This document shows positions 24,818 through 35,010 of a DNA stretch of 64,000 nucleotides, piece by piece (the first letter of the stretch is position 1; every line of letters begins with the position of its first letter). The stretch covers positions 62,001-126,000 of the forward strand of contig NZ_LAQU01000014.1 in the NCBI RefSeq assembly GCF_000970345.1, in the 5' to 3' direction. Source of the stretch: Robbsia andropogonis. Its GTDB lineage: Bacteria; Pseudomonadota; Gammaproteobacteria; Burkholderiales; Burkholderiaceae. Below the pieces are notes generated by a model. That model was not told where the DNA came from and made no database searches. It saw only the letters and a program-made list of their open reading frames with translations. The translations under genes and the position numbers were made by a program.

Positions 24818-26716
24818 ATGGAATCCATGACGAAACACCCTGATTCCCATGCCTCCTCGGCGCCGACATCGCCATCGGACAACCTGTTCACGGTGACCGG
24901 TTTGTTGGGCGCGTACGGCGCGGGCCACCTTACGCCGACCCAGATGCTGCAAGAGTGCTTGGCTCGGATCGACGCATTCGATCGGCCGGAGGTCTGGATT
25001 GCGCGGTGTTCGCCCGAAGTGCTGGTCGAGCGTTGCACTGCCCTGGACGCCTTGCAACAGCAGCATGGCGCCGACGTCCTCGATCATTTCCCCTTGTTTG
25101 GTATTCCGTTTGCCGTAAAAGATAATATCGATGTGGCCGGCCTACCCACTACGGCCGGTTGTCCGTCCTTTTCCTTTCTGCCCGCGCACTCTGCTTTTGC
25201 CGTGCAGCGTCTGCTGGATGCCGGGGCGATCGTGATTGGCAAGACCAATCTCGACCAGTTCGCCACAGGGCTGGTCGGAACCCGTTCGCCCTATGGTGCG
25301 GTTCGACATACGACTCAACCGGACCGCGTATCGGGTGGGTCGAGTTCGGGCTCGGCTGTCGCGGTCGCGTCACATTGCGTGGCGTTCTCGCTGGGGACGG
25401 ATACGGCAGGATCAGGCAGGGTGCCGGCGGGTTTCAATGGCGTGGTCGGTTTGAAACCGTCACTAGGCATGATCAGCAAGCAGGGCGTGGTGCCGGCATG
25501 CAGGACATTGGATACGATTTCCATTTTCACGCATCACGTTGAAGACGCCTGGCGTGTGCTCATGCAGTTGGCAAAGTTTGATCCGGTTGATGCGTACTCC
25601 CGGAAAGTCGTTCCATTAGGCCTGTTGCCTTCCAGTCCGCGCATCGGTGTCCCGGACGCGTTGGAATTCTATGGCGACGTGCTGGCCGAGCAAGCTTTCA
25701 GCGCCAGTTGCAGCGTGATTAACGAGCGTTTGTCACTGACGCCCGAGGTCATTCCCTTTGCGCCGCTGAGTGATGTGTCGGCGCTTCTGTACGACGGACC
25801 TTGGGTGGCCGAACGGCGTGCCGCCATCGGTTTGTTTTTTGATAAATTTACCGGCGAAATAGATCCGGTAGTCACCAAGGTCATTGGCAAAGCGGATTAT
25901 TTCAGCGCCGTCGACGCGTTTAATGCGCAATATGCGCTAGCCGATCTTCGACGCTTTGCGGAGTCTTTGTTTGAGCGCATTGATGTACTAATGGTGCCCA
26001 CCACGCCTACGCATCCGTTGATTGCGGATGTGCAGGACAAGCCGGTGGAATTAAACAGCCAACTCGGCATTTATACCAACTTTGTCAATCTGCTGGATCT
26101 CTGTGCTCTGGCAATCCCGTGCCAGCCGCGCGGCGATGCCCTGCCTGCCGGCGTCACATTGATCGCGCCAAGTGGTGCCGATCGCCGCCTGGCGGTATTG
26201 GGAGCAGCCATTCAACGCTTGTTCGCGGCGGTACCCCCGGCGTATACGCCACAGAATGTGCCTTTGCCGTTTCAGGAGCCGACTGTTCTCCTTGCGGTGG
26301 TAGGCGCACATCTACAAGGTCAGCCGCTGAACTGGCAACTGTGCCAGGCTGGCGCACGCTTTATAAAAGCCACGCGTACCGCCCCTGTCTATCGTCTCTA
26401 CGCGCTGCGGGAATCAATGCCGATCAAGCCGGGATTGATTCGCGTCGACGCCGCCGCTGGACAAGCGGTCGAGGTCGAAGTGTGGGAAGTACCGCTACGA
26501 TTGTTCGGCAAGTTCGTCATGGATATTCCCACACCGCTAGGTATTGGCACCGTGCACTTGGCGGAGGCGGTGGAGACGAGCACGGGGCTGGTCACGCAGA
26601 GCGTGAAGGGCTTCATTTGCGAGCCGGCGGCGATCACTGCCGACGCGCCCGACATCACGCATTTCGGCGGCTGGCGCCCCTATCTGCAAAGTCTATCTTC
26701 GACATCATCTGAGTAG
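24818..26716 (+). CDS. atzF: Allophanate hydrolase
   Basis: 632 residues. Splits allophanate into two ammonia and two CO2, the last step of urea-amidolyase, biuret, cyanurate and guanidine routes. The amidase-signature domain (about 20-450) shows the catalytic Lys in FGIPFAVKDNIDVAGLPTTA, the cis-Ser region SGGSSSGSAVAVA, and the nucleophile Ser in GTDTAGSGRVPAG. The C-terminal domain (about 490-632) has LLAVVGAHLQGQPLNWQL, RLYALRE, and ITHFGGWRPYL, the second catalytic half of AtzF-type enzymes that handles N-carboxycarbamate. The start could also be the ATG at 24827. It is the only allophanate hydrolase in the window, so it should serve both the biuret cluster that follows and the guanidine cluster on the other side. 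Confidence 0.92.
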   Translation: MESMTKHPDSHASSAPTSPSDNLFTVTGLLGAYGAGHLTPTQMLQECLARIDAFDRPEVWIARCSPEVLVERCTALDALQQQHGADVLDHFPLFGIPFAVKDNIDVAGLPTTAGCPSFSFLPAHSAFAVQRLLDAGAIVIGKTNLDQFATGLVGTRSPYGAVRHTTQPDRVSGGSSSGSAVAVASHCVAFSLGTDTAGSGRVPAGFNGVVGLKPSLGMISKQGVVPACRTLDTISIFTHHVEDAWRVLMQLAKFDPVDAYSRKVVPLGLLPSSPRIGVPDALEFYGDVLAEQAFSASCSVINERLSLTPEVIPFAPLSDVSALLYDGPWVAERRAAIGLFFDKFTGEIDPVVTKVIGKADYFSAVDAFNAQYALADLRRFAESLFERIDVLMVPTTPTHPLIADVQDKPVELNSQLGIYTNFVNLLDLCALAIPCQPRGDALPAGVTLIAPSGADRRLAVLGAAIQRLFAAVPPAYTPQNVPLPFQEPTVLLAVVGAHLQGQPLNWQLCQAGARFIKATRTAPVYRLYALRESMPIKPGLIRVDAAAGQAVEVEVWEVPLRLFGKFVMDIPTPLGIGTVHLAEAVETSTGLVTQSVKGFICEPAAITADAPDITHFGGWRPYLQSLSSTSSE

Positions 26717-26768
26717 CACCGGTTTTCAGCTTCCCTCTCGACCATTTATTTAACGGGATATCATCGAC

Positions 26769-27877
26769 ATGACCAGCCGTCGCAATTTCATTCGAACTGC
26801 CGGGGCGTTGACATTGGCCAACATCCTGCCAATTGAAGCCGCATTGGCCGCCACCGCAGCATCGGGCAAGCTGACTGTCGGTGTAATCTACGTTGGTGCG
26901 CGCGGGGATTATGGCTATAACCAGGCGCAAGCCGTTGCCGCAAATGTCATCAAGAAGCTTCCCGGCGTCAAGGTGGTCGAAGAAGAAAATGTGCCCGAGA
27001 CCATCGCGGTACAGCAAACCATTCAGGCAATGATCGAACAGGATGGGGCGACGTTGATCTTTGCTACGTCGTACGGGTATTTTGATCCGTACGTTTTGAA
27101 GATGGCCGCGAAGTATCCCAATATTCGGTTTGCGCATTGTGGTGGATTGTGGAAGGCGGGGAGCCCCACCAATATATCAAGCTATTTCGGGTATATCGAC
27201 GAGTGCATGTATCTTAGCGGTGTGGTCGCGGGGCATGCATCGAAAACAAAAAAATGGGATTCGTGGCGGCAAAACCGATTCCGCAGGTACTTCGCAATAT
27301 CAATGCGTTCACGTTGGGCGCGCAATCGGTCGATCCCGCCATCACGACGCACGTGATCTTCACCGGTGATTGGTCGATGCCGGTCAAAGAGGCCGAATCG
27401 ACGAATAGTCTTGTTGATCAGGGGTGCGACGTGGTCACCTGCCATGTGGACGGTCCAAAGGTGGTGATCGAAACCGCCGAAAAGCGCGGCATCATGTGCT
27501 GCGGTTACCACGCCAATCAATCCGTGCTGGCGCCAAAGGGCTATCTCACTGGCGCGGAATGGGATTGGGCCACGCCGTACAAAGCACTCGTGGGCGACGC
27601 CCAGGCTGGCAAGCCCGCACCGAATCTACTGCGCGGCGGCTTGAAAGAGGGTTATGTGAAAATGTCTCCGTACGGCCCGAAAGTAGATGCCTCGGCGAAG
27701 CAAAATGCCGATGCGATCAAGGCCACCATGATGAGCGGCCAATTCGTTATTTTCAAGGGACCGATCAAGGATAACAAAGGTGGCGTCGTCATCCCATCCG
27801 GAGTCAGTCATGTTCAGACGGACTACTCGCTGGAAAGCATGAACTATATGGTGGCTGGCATCGTCGGCCAAATTTGA
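26769..27877 (+). pseudogene. BMP-family ABC binding protein, split by a frameshift at an A7 tract
   Basis: The gene encodes a periplasmic Bmp/PnrA-type binding protein of about 370 residues with a twin-arginine leader (MTSRRNFIRTAGALTLANIL). The frame from 26769 is normal up to YLSGVVAGHASKTKK and then goes out of frame. The rest, beginning MGFVAAKPIPQVLRNINAF, is encoded in the -1 frame from 27254 to 27877 and is complete to VAGIVGQI. The switch lies exactly at A AAA AAA (27248-27254), where a one-base slip backwards joins both parts perfectly. Reasons may be a one-base loss in the tract, a sequencing error, or real slippage. The neighbouring permeases and ATPase are intact. Cargo is probably a urea-oligomer such as biuret or triuret. 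Confidence 0.85.
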
Positions 27878-27889
27878 TAAGAGCTTATC

Positions 27890-29086
27890 GTGCTTCCAAA
27901 CCGGCCTTTTCGTCCGTCGGGATTTGCCGCCGCCGCCGCAGGCAAGGCTGCCGTGGTGGCAGCAAGGCTGACGCTGCGTGTCTTGCCCGCGTTGCCCAGT
28001 ATGCTTGCGCTAATAGGGACGATGGTGCTTTTCTCACTGTTCCTGGCCGTGCAAGGGCAGCCGCCGCTTGATGCCATTGGCTTGATCTTTGAGGGGGCAT
28101 TCGGTTCCGCGTTTTCATGGCAGAACACCTTAATGCGTGCTTCGCCCCTCATGTTGACTGCCTTGTGCGTAGCGCTACCGGCCCGCGTTGGATTGGTTGT
28201 CATCGGCGGCGAGGGCGCGCTTGCGCTCGGTGGATTGAGCGCTGCCGTGATTCCCATGCTTCTCCCCGCGAGCACGTCCTGGCTCATCGCAACGCCATTG
28301 ATGGCCGTTGCTGGCATGGTGACCGGGGCCGTGTGGGCTGGGGGCGTGGGGGCATTGAAGCAATGGCGTGGGGTGAACGAGACCATCAGCAGTCTGTTGC
28401 TGTCGTATATCGCCATCGCGGTGTTCAAGTTTTTGGTCGAGGGACCATTGCGCGATGCTGCAAGCCTTAACAAGCCTTCGACAATTGCAGTGCCTGCTGC
28501 ATGGATGATCGGCTCCATGCCTGGAATGCAAATGCATTGGGGGTTGTTTTGGAGTGTGCTGGTGTGCCTGGGAGTCTCGATATTCACCACGTTCAGCACC
28601 AAAGGTTTTGCGATGCAGGTGGTAGGGGGGAGCCCGCGCGCCGCGAGGCTTGTCGGCTTGCCGGTCGATCTATTGACGTTGAGTGCTTGTGCGATGGGCG
28701 GCGCGGCAGCCGGGCTCGCGGGAATGTTCGAAGTCAGTGCAGTGCAGGGCAGTGCTAATGCCTCTTTGCTCGCGGGATATGGTTATGCAGGGATCCTGGT
28801 GGCCTTTGCGGCTCGCCAGGCACCATTCGCGATCATTTTTTGTGCGCTGTTGGTGGGCGGCATCGAGGCGAGCGGCAGCCTGCTGCAAAGGCGTCTGGGT
28901 TTTCCCGATGCAACCACGCTCGTGCTGCAAGGTTTGTTGTTCGCGAATCTATTGGCATGGGAAGGGCTTGGGAAGTGGATGACTGCTTGGCGCGTGACAT
29001 TGGAAAGCATGGCCTTCACGGAGAGCGCGTCACCACCAGCGACGCCAAAGATACCGTCCTCCTCGTTGGAGCAGCCTCATGCCTGA
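27890..29086 (+). CDS. ABC permease 1 of the BMP-type importer
   Basis: 398 residues, about ten hydrophobic segments, BPD_transp_2 family (as in ribose, branched-chain amino acid and nucleoside importers). Typical stretches are GEGALALGGLSAAVIPMLL and QGSANASLLAGYGYAGILVA; the region RAARLVGLPVDLL is the cytoplasmic docking loop. The start is GTG at 27890 and lies 12 bases after the binding-protein gene. Together with the second permease it forms the channel. The longer N-terminus rich in Ala precedes the first membrane segment. Confidence 0.9.
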   Translation: MLPNRPFRPSGFAAAAAGKAAVVAARLTLRVLPALPSMLALIGTMVLFSLFLAVQGQPPLDAIGLIFEGAFGSAFSWQNTLMRASPLMLTALCVALPARVGLVVIGGEGALALGGLSAAVIPMLLPASTSWLIATPLMAVAGMVTGAVWAGGVGALKQWRGVNETISSLLLSYIAIAVFKFLVEGPLRDAASLNKPSTIAVPAAWMIGSMPGMQMHWGLFWSVLVCLGVSIFTTFSTKGFAMQVVGGSPRAARLVGLPVDLLTLSACAMGGAAAGLAGMFEVSAVQGSANASLLAGYGYAGILVAFAARQAPFAIIFCALLVGGIEASGSLLQRRLGFPDATTLVLQGLLFANLLAWEGLGKWMTAWRVTLESMAFTESASPPATPKIPSSSLEQPHA

Positions 29087-30005
29087 TATGCACTCCCCTA
29101 TCGTGGTGCTGGTGTTGTCGCTGTTTGCCGGCGCGATTCGCGTGAGCACACCCTACCTTTTCGTAAGCCTGGGTGAATGCATCACGGAGAAAGCCGGCCG
29201 GGTAAATTTGGGACTGGAGGGTATCCTGGTCTGTGGTGCGATGAGTGCCTACGGCGGTTCCTTTCTAACTGGGTCACCTTGGCTGGGCGTATTGGCGGCA
29301 GCGCTGTTCGGTATGTCGTTGGGCACGCTGCATGGCATGATCTGTTCCTTGCCGCGTGTGTCGGATATCGCATTCGGTATTGCCTTGATGTTGTTCGGAA
29401 CGGGGCTGGCGTATTACCTGGGCAAGCCTTTGATCGAACCGCAGGCGGCCATGCTGCCCTCGATTGATCTAGGTGCGTGGAGCAGATCCGCGCAGGTGCG
29501 CGACGCACTGCATATCAATCTGCTGTTTGTGATCGGTGTCGTTCTTTCTTTCTTATTGCAATGGGGTCTGCGATCCACGCGATGGGGCCTGGTATTGCGC
29601 TTGGTCGGGGATCACGCTGAAACAGCCAGGGCAATGGGTTATCCGCTAGTCCGCATCCGCATCATTGCGACGGCTTTTGGTGGTGCATGCGCTGGCATCG
29701 GTGGCGCCTATTTGTCACTGGTGTATCCGGGAAGCTGGAACGAGGGGCTATCCAGCGGACAAGGGCTGATGGCTGTCGCCTTGGTGATCTTTGCCAAGTG
29801 GCAACCCGTGCGCTGCTTGTGGGCTGCCCTGCTATTTGGCGCGGCAGGCGCCTTAGGACCCGCGTTGCAAGCCATTGGCGTTACGAGTGGCTATTACTTG
29901 TATAACGCAGCGCCGTATGTGCTGACGCTGGTAATCATGATTATCAATTGTCGCCCGGATCGGACCCTTGCAGGTGCGCCAGGTGAATTGAGTCTTACGC
30001 GTTGA
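29079..30005 (+). CDS. ABC permease 2 of the BMP-type importer
   Basis: 308 residues, about eight to nine hydrophobic segments, BPD_transp_2 family and paralogous to the first permease. STPYLFVSLGECITEKAGRV at the start and NLGLEGILVCGAM are hallmarks of the second permease in BMP-type systems; ARAMGYPLVRIRIIATAFGG is the docking loop. The ATG overlaps the first permease gene by 8 bases. The biuret hydrolase gene starts 29 bases after its stop, so transport and hydrolysis share one transcript. Confidence 0.9.
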   Translation: MPDMHSPIVVLVLSLFAGAIRVSTPYLFVSLGECITEKAGRVNLGLEGILVCGAMSAYGGSFLTGSPWLGVLAAALFGMSLGTLHGMICSLPRVSDIAFGIALMLFGTGLAYYLGKPLIEPQAAMLPSIDLGAWSRSAQVRDALHINLLFVIGVVLSFLLQWGLRSTRWGLVLRLVGDHAETARAMGYPLVRIRIIATAFGGACAGIGGAYLSLVYPGSWNEGLSSGQGLMAVALVIFAKWQPVRCLWAALLFGAAGALGPALQAIGVTSGYYLYNAAPYVLTLVIMIINCRPDRTLAGAPGELSLTR

Positions 30006-30034
30006 AGCAACGCATTGGGTGATAGAGGTTCGTC

Positions 30035-30730
30035 ATGAGTTTGTTCATCGAAGCCAAACCATATCGCTGGCCCTATAACGGCGATCTGCGCGCGGATAAT
30101 ACTGCATTGATCATCATCGACATGCAAACGGACTTCTGCGGGCCAGGAGGGTATGTCGATAAGATGGGGTATGACTTGAGCCTCACCCGGGCACCGATCG
30201 CCCCGTTGTCCGCCGTGTTGGATATGATGCGAGCCCAGGGTTACACGATCATTCACACACGGGAAGGACATCGCGCCGACCTGTCGGATTTGCCGGCCAA
30301 TAAGCGTTGGAGAAGCCGGCAAGCGGGTAGCAACGGCGTGGGTATCGGTGACGACGGCCCATGCGGCAAAATTTTGGTAAGAGGCGAGGATGGTTGGCAG
30401 ATCATCGAGGAACTCGCGCCGCAACCGGGAGAAATCGTCATTGATAAACCGGGTAAGGGGTCGTTTTATGCGACTGACCTCGAATTGATCCTGCGTACGC
30501 GGGGTATCCGCAACCTGGTGCTTACCGGGATTACGACGGATGTGTGTGTGCATACGACCTTGCGCGAGGCCAACGACCGTGGTTTTGAATGTACGGTTCT
30601 GGCGGATTGTTGTGGTGCCACGGATGTCGGCAATCATTATGCGGCCCTGGCCATGATTCAGATGCAAGGTGGCGTCTTCGGCACCGTATCGGATTCGACG
30701 TCATTGCTGAGCGCTTTGCGCAATTCATGA
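30035..30730 (+). CDS. biuH: Biuret amidohydrolase (cysteine hydrolase, isochorismatase fold)
   Basis: 231 residues. Asp29 ([11 protein letters not shown]), Lys138 ([14 protein letters not shown]) and Cys171 ([19 protein letters not shown]) form the catalytic triad of cysteine hydrolases. The N-terminus [20 protein letters not shown] and [18 protein letters not shown] closely follow what I recall of biuret hydrolase BiuH from rhizobia. The reaction is biuret plus water to allophanate and ammonia, feeding the allophanate hydrolase made in the same cluster. The gene sits between permease 2 and the ATPase gene, with an ATGA overlap to the latter. The closely related triuret hydrolases are the main alternative. 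Confidence 0.85.
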   Translation: MSLFIEAKPYRWPYNGDLRADNTALIIIDMQTDFCGPGGYVDKMGYDLSLTRAPIAPLSAVLDMMRAQGYTIIHTREGHRADLSDLPANKRWRSRQAGSNGVGIGDDGPCGKILVRGEDGWQIIEELAPQPGEIVIDKPGKGSFYATDLELILRTRGIRNLVLTGITTDVCVHTTLREANDRGFECTVLADCCGATDVGNHYAALAMIQMQGGVFGTVSDSTSLLSALRNS

Positions 30731-32454
30731 TGAATCGACCACAACAAGGTCTTGGGCTGGCGATCGAGCTTGTAGGCGCGGGGAAGTCATTTGGTGCCTT
30801 CCGCGCCCTGGATGACGTTTCAATGAAAGTACGGTCGGGAACGATTCACGCACTCCTCGGAGAAAACGGCGCCGGCAAAAGTACGCTTGTAAAAGGGTTG
30901 GTAGGGTACGGTTTGCTGGATCAGGGACAGATGATCGCGGACACCCGAGAGGTCTCGATTGCATCGCCGCGCGACGCACAAGCCCTCGGCATAGGCATGG
31001 TGTACCAGCATTTCACGCTGGCGACGGGTCTTTCCGTCGAGGAAAATTTGTTATTGGCACGCGGTGCGCTGCCATGGCAGATCGACTGGAAACGCGAGCG
31101 CGCCGCGCTGACAGCGTTTATGCAAAGCATGCCGTTTCAACTTCCGTTGTCCGTGCCTGTCGCATCGCTAGCAGCGGGCGAAAAACAGAAGTTGGAAATA
31201 TTGAAGCAACTCTATCTGCAGCAGCGTCTATTGATTCTCGACGAGCCGACTTCCGTGCTGACGCCACAGGAAGCGGATGATGTGTTGGGATTAATGCGCA
31301 CACTGACGTTGTCTGGTCGCTTGACCGTGCTGATGATCACGCATAAGTTCCGAGAGGTCATGGCGTATGCGGACGACGTAACGGTGTTGCGGCGAGGAAA
31401 GCGCGTGGCCAGTTGCCCGGTATCAGACACGAACCCCGATGAACTTGCCCGCTGGATGATCGGGGCGGGGACACATTCGAATGCCAACGACCAGAGCGGC
31501 GGCGACCTTTCCGCGATGGCAGAAGCGCTGCAAGACGCAACGCCAACGCCAACGCCAACGCCAACGCCAACGCCAACGCCAACGCCAACGCCAACGCCAA
31601 CGCCAACGCCAACGCCAACGCCAACGCCAACCGCCGGCACCATTCGACTTGAGCTGACCGAACTCTGTGTGCAGGACGATCGAGGGCATATGGCGGTGAA
31701 AGACGTCTCTTTGCAAGTGAGGGCTGGGGAGATCGTCGGCGTAGCGGGTGTTTCCGGTAACGGTCAAAAAGAATTACTGGATGCACTGACGGGGCAACGA
31801 CATATCCGGCATGGCCTCATGCGCGTAGCAGGCATGCCATATCGTGCCACGCGCAAGCAAATGACGACGCTGCGTGTTTTCGCGATTCCAGAGGAGCCGT
31901 TGCGCAACGCTTGCGTGGCCGGCATGAGCGTTGCACAAAATCTGGCGTTGCGGGACTTTGACAGAGCGCCATTGCGCCGAGCCGGATGGTGGCTGAATCG
32001 TCGTGCGATGCGGGAGCGCGCCGCCCATTTGATCCAGGAGTTCAATGTTCGTCCTCCTGTCCCTGAGCGGACCATGGGCACCTTGTCTGGTGGTAATGTT
32101 CAGCGTGCCGTGCTCGCGCGGGAATTGGGGCAGGCGGTGGATGTATTGATTGTCGCCAACCCTGTTTTCGGTCTTGACTTTGCTTCCGTTGCCGACATTC
32201 ATGCACGAATCGTCGCGGCAAAACGTAATGGCGCTGCCGTATTGTTGATCAGTGAAGATGTAGACGAACTATTGGCGCTGGCGGACCGTATCGTTGTAAT
32301 GACAGCCGGAGAATTTGTTTTTGAGACTGATGCGACCCATGCCGATCGTAGTGTACTCGGACGGTATATGGCAGGGTCTGACACAAGCGGTCGACCACAT
32401 GGTGTTGCTGACGATCATAACAGGGCGACCGCTCCCAACGAGGAAATCGTATGA
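30727..32454 (+). CDS. ABC ATPase with two nucleotide-binding domains and a (Thr-Pro)15 linker
   Basis: 575 residues from the ATG at 30727, which overlaps the biuH stop. Domain 1 (about 10-250) has Walker [12 protein letters not shown], a weakened signature [12 protein letters not shown] and Walker [15 protein letters not shown]. Domain 2 (about 305-550) has [14 protein letters not shown], a normal signature [14 protein letters not shown] and a divergent Walker B ([13 protein letters not shown]). This is the RbsA/YufO type that works with BPD_transp_2 permeases. Between the domains, residues about 272-302 are a (TP)15 run encoded by a perfect hexanucleotide repeat, which is unusual for this family. 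It powers the BMP-type importer of this cluster. Confidence 0.9.
   Translation: MMNRPQQGLGLAIELVGAGKSFGAFRALDDVSMKVRSGTIHALLGENGAGKSTLVKGLVGYGLLDQGQMIADTREVSIASPRDAQALGIGMVYQHFTLATGLSVEENLLLARGALPWQIDWKRERAALTAFMQSMPFQLPLSVPVASLAAGEKQKLEILKQLYLQQRLLILDEPTSVLTPQEADDVLGLMRTLTLSGRLTVLMITHKFREVMAYADDVTVLRRGKRVASCPVSDTNPDELARWMIGAGTHSNANDQSGGDLSAMAEALQDATPTPTPTPTPTPTPTPTPTPTPTPTPTPTPTAGTIRLELTELCVQDDRGHMAVKDVSLQVRAGEIVGVAGVSGNGQKELLDALTGQRHIRHGLMRVAGMPYRATRKQMTTLRVFAIPEEPLRNACVAGMSVAQNLALRDFDRAPLRRAGWWLNRRAMRERAAHLIQEFNVRPPVPERTMGTLSGGNVQRAVLARELGQAVDVLIVANPVFGLDFASVADIHARIVAAKRNGAAVLLISEDVDELLALADRIVVMTAGEFVFETDATHADRSVLGRYMAGSDTSGRPHGVADDHNRATAPNEEIV
31540..31631 (+). repeat. Perfect hexanucleotide microsatellite (ACGCCA)15 inside an ABC ATPase gene
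   Basis: Fifteen tandem ACGCCA units from 31540 to 31629 without a mismatch, encoding Thr-Pro dipeptides. Changes in copy number alter the linker by two residues each and never break the frame. The lack of synonymous changes suggests recent expansion. Confidence 0.95.
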
Positions 32455-32620
32455 GCTATTGCGAGCCCTCATAAAATATCACCGCATTACTTATAGTGCT
32501 TTTCGTGAATCAGCATTGCGCGGCGTGTCGAAGAATATCGATGACACTATCATGCTTCCCTGTATCGTAATGTTTATATGAGGGCGAGCAGAACACAACA
32601 ACGCAATCCCTCAATTTGCC

Positions 32621-33286
32621 ATGACGAAACTCCGCATCGCCGCACAACCAGGGCCTTTCGATTTTGACACCGCCACCACCGCGTTGTTGATTATCGATAT
32701 GCAGCGTGATTTTATCGAACCAGGCGGGTTTGGCGCATCGCTGGGAAACGATGTCACGCAACTAAAAAAGATTGTGCCAACGGTGGTTACTTTACTAGCG
32801 TGGGCGCGTGAGCACCAGATGCTTGTCGTGCATACCCGTGAATCCCACGCACCGGACTTGGCGGACTGCCCGCGTGCCAAGCGGGAGCGTGGCGTGCCGA
32901 ACAGCAGGATAGGGGATATGGGTCCGATGGGGCGGATCTTGGTTCGCGGCGAGTTCGGCAATGCTATCATCCCCGAGCTGGCGCCAGCAAACAATGAATG
33001 GGTGATCGATAAACCCGGTAAGGGGGCCTTTTATGAGACGAGGCTGGCTGAAAGGCTGAGCGCACGAAAAATAACGCATCTTCTGTTTGCCGGCGTTACC
33101 ACTGAAGTGTGCGTGCAGACGTCGATGCGCGAAGCAAATGACCGTGGCTACGACAGTTTGTTGGTGACGGACGCTACGGCAAGTTATTTTCCTGTTTTTT
33201 GGCAAGCGACAATTGAGATGGTGCATTCACAAGGTGGCATCGTGGGATGGACGGCGCCTTTTGCCGCGCTGAACAACCCGATTTAG
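32621..33286 (+). CDS. Second cysteine hydrolase of isochorismatase fold, candidate triuret hydrolase
   Basis: 221 residues. The triad is Asp26 ([17 protein letters not shown]), Lys131 ([13 protein letters not shown]) and Cys164 ([20 protein letters not shown]). It resembles the BiuH protein of this cluster in size and motifs but differs in the substrate-facing parts, for example [16 protein letters not shown] in place of the BiuH stretch and no RWPYNG start. The same cluster has allophanate hydrolase, BiuH and an importer. Triuret hydrolase (TrtA), which turns triuret to biuret via carboxybiuret, is known next to biuH in other betaproteobacteria, so it is the first candidate. Other choices are ureidoacrylate- or N-carbamoyl-type hydrolases. 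It follows the ATPase gene after 166 bases, and precedes the GntR gene by 15. Confidence 0.7.
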   Translation: MTKLRIAAQPGPFDFDTATTALLIIDMQRDFIEPGGFGASLGNDVTQLKKIVPTVVTLLAWAREHQMLVVHTRESHAPDLADCPRAKRERGVPNSRIGDMGPMGRILVRGEFGNAIIPELAPANNEWVIDKPGKGAFYETRLAERLSARKITHLLFAGVTTEVCVQTSMREANDRGYDSLLVTDATASYFPVFWQATIEMVHSQGGIVGWTAPFAALNNPI

Positions 33287-33301
33287 CAGGAAGAAAATTG
33301 C

Positions 33302-34075
33302 ATGATGAATGACCGTACCGAGACGTCGGATGCGTTGACCGGGCGTGACGCATCGCCCTTAGTACCCGCGAGTGACTCACTCGCAAAGAATGCTGCGAAT
33401 CCACTTGCCGAACAGGTTTATCAAAAGCTCAAGCAAGACATTTTCAGCTTCCGGCTTTTTCCGGGTGATCGTTTTTCTGAAAGCGATATTGCCCAATACT
33501 ATGGCGTATCGCGTACGCCCATGCGTGATGGCTTGTTTCGCTTGCAGCGCGAAGGCTATCTGGAAGTAGGATTTCGTCGTGGTTGGAAAGTTGCACCAAT
33601 CAATTTCGATCAACTCGACCAGTTATACGACTTGCGTATCGTGCTGGAATCGGCGGCGTTGGAGCGTATGTCGTCCGGAAGCTCGGCCGCGCGCGACATA
33701 TTGGACGAATTGGAACGTATCTGGTGTGTGTCGCTCGAAGCGCAACAGGACGATCCGATAGAGATGTTTGGAATGGATGAACACTTTCATAGGCGTCTGG
33801 TCGAGTCGGCTGGAAATGCGGAGATGGTGCGAGTGCACAATGACATTACCGAACGTATTCGGATTGTGCGGCGATTAGACTTCTTAAAGCGACACCGTAC
33901 GGCAGCAACCTACGACGAACACGCGAAGATGCTGAGCTTGATTAAGCGTAACCGACTGACCGAGGCTGCTATTTTGCTACGAGCACATATCACGCAGAGC
34001 AAACTCGAGGTACGAAAAATTACCCTGTCCATGTTGTCCGACGCGCGCACCAGTAAACAGCCATTTGTTAGTTAA
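33302..34075 (+). CDS. GntR family regulator, FCD type
   Basis: 257 residues. After a 38-residue polar tail the winged helix-turn-helix is at about 40-105 (QVYQKLKQDIFSFRLFPG, SESDIAQYYGVSRTPMRDGL, REGYLEVGFRRGWKVAPI). The C-terminal FCD domain (about 110-235) has metal-type ligands Asp and His in DEHFHRRLVESAGN and YDEHAKML. These proteins bind small carboxylates or nitrogenous metabolites. AGGAAG lies before the start, 15 bases after the second hydrolase gene. It is the last gene of the cluster and probably controls the allophanate hydrolase and importer genes. Confidence 0.88.
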   Translation: MMNDRTETSDALTGRDASPLVPASDSLAKNAANPLAEQVYQKLKQDIFSFRLFPGDRFSESDIAQYYGVSRTPMRDGLFRLQREGYLEVGFRRGWKVAPINFDQLDQLYDLRIVLESAALERMSSGSSAARDILDELERIWCVSLEAQQDDPIEMFGMDEHFHRRLVESAGNAEMVRVHNDITERIRIVRRLDFLKRHRTAATYDEHAKMLSLIKRNRLTEAAILLRAHITQSKLEVRKITLSMLSDARTSKQPFVS

Positions 34076-34110
34076 ATTGATTAACGTGGGGTGGGATTTT
34101 TCTCATTTTT

Positions 34111-34263
34111 GAAAGCACGTATTCGACCGGCCACATCGGTTATGATGTGTGGTTTTCGATAGGTGCGGATGGAGGTGCGCCGTCTAATCAACGGCGTTTG
34201 CTACAGGAACTTGGCAATCCAGCGCCTTTTCCGGATTTGCCGGTGACGGTCACTTTCTGGTAA
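34111..34263 (+). pseudogene. C-terminal fragment of an unrecognised protein
   Basis: An open stretch without a start codon reads STGHIGYDVWFSIGADGG then APSNQRRLLQELGNPAPFP and DLPVTVTFW before TAA. The composition looks like a true protein end, similar in feel to a TonB-type C-terminal domain, but I cannot name the family. It is a short relic just after the GntR gene. Confidence 0.35.
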
Positions 34264-34377
34264 TCGACGGCACTCGGTAGAAATCCACAGTGATTCATTC
34301 ATTGACGAACGATTGGGTTGCGCGACGTCGCCTGACCGCCTCGTCCGAAACACATCGCGACGACTAACGTTGAAAGT

Positions 34378-35010
<633 letters not shown>

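Noticed and set aside
31540-31631. Tandem array as CRISPR
   Set aside because: Unit length is only 6 bases, without spacers, inside a gene.
31212-31643. Minus-strand ORF with long Val-Gly run
   Set aside because: It is the complement of the hexanucleotide repeat and of a well-supported ABC ATPase gene; no ribosome site or family pattern.
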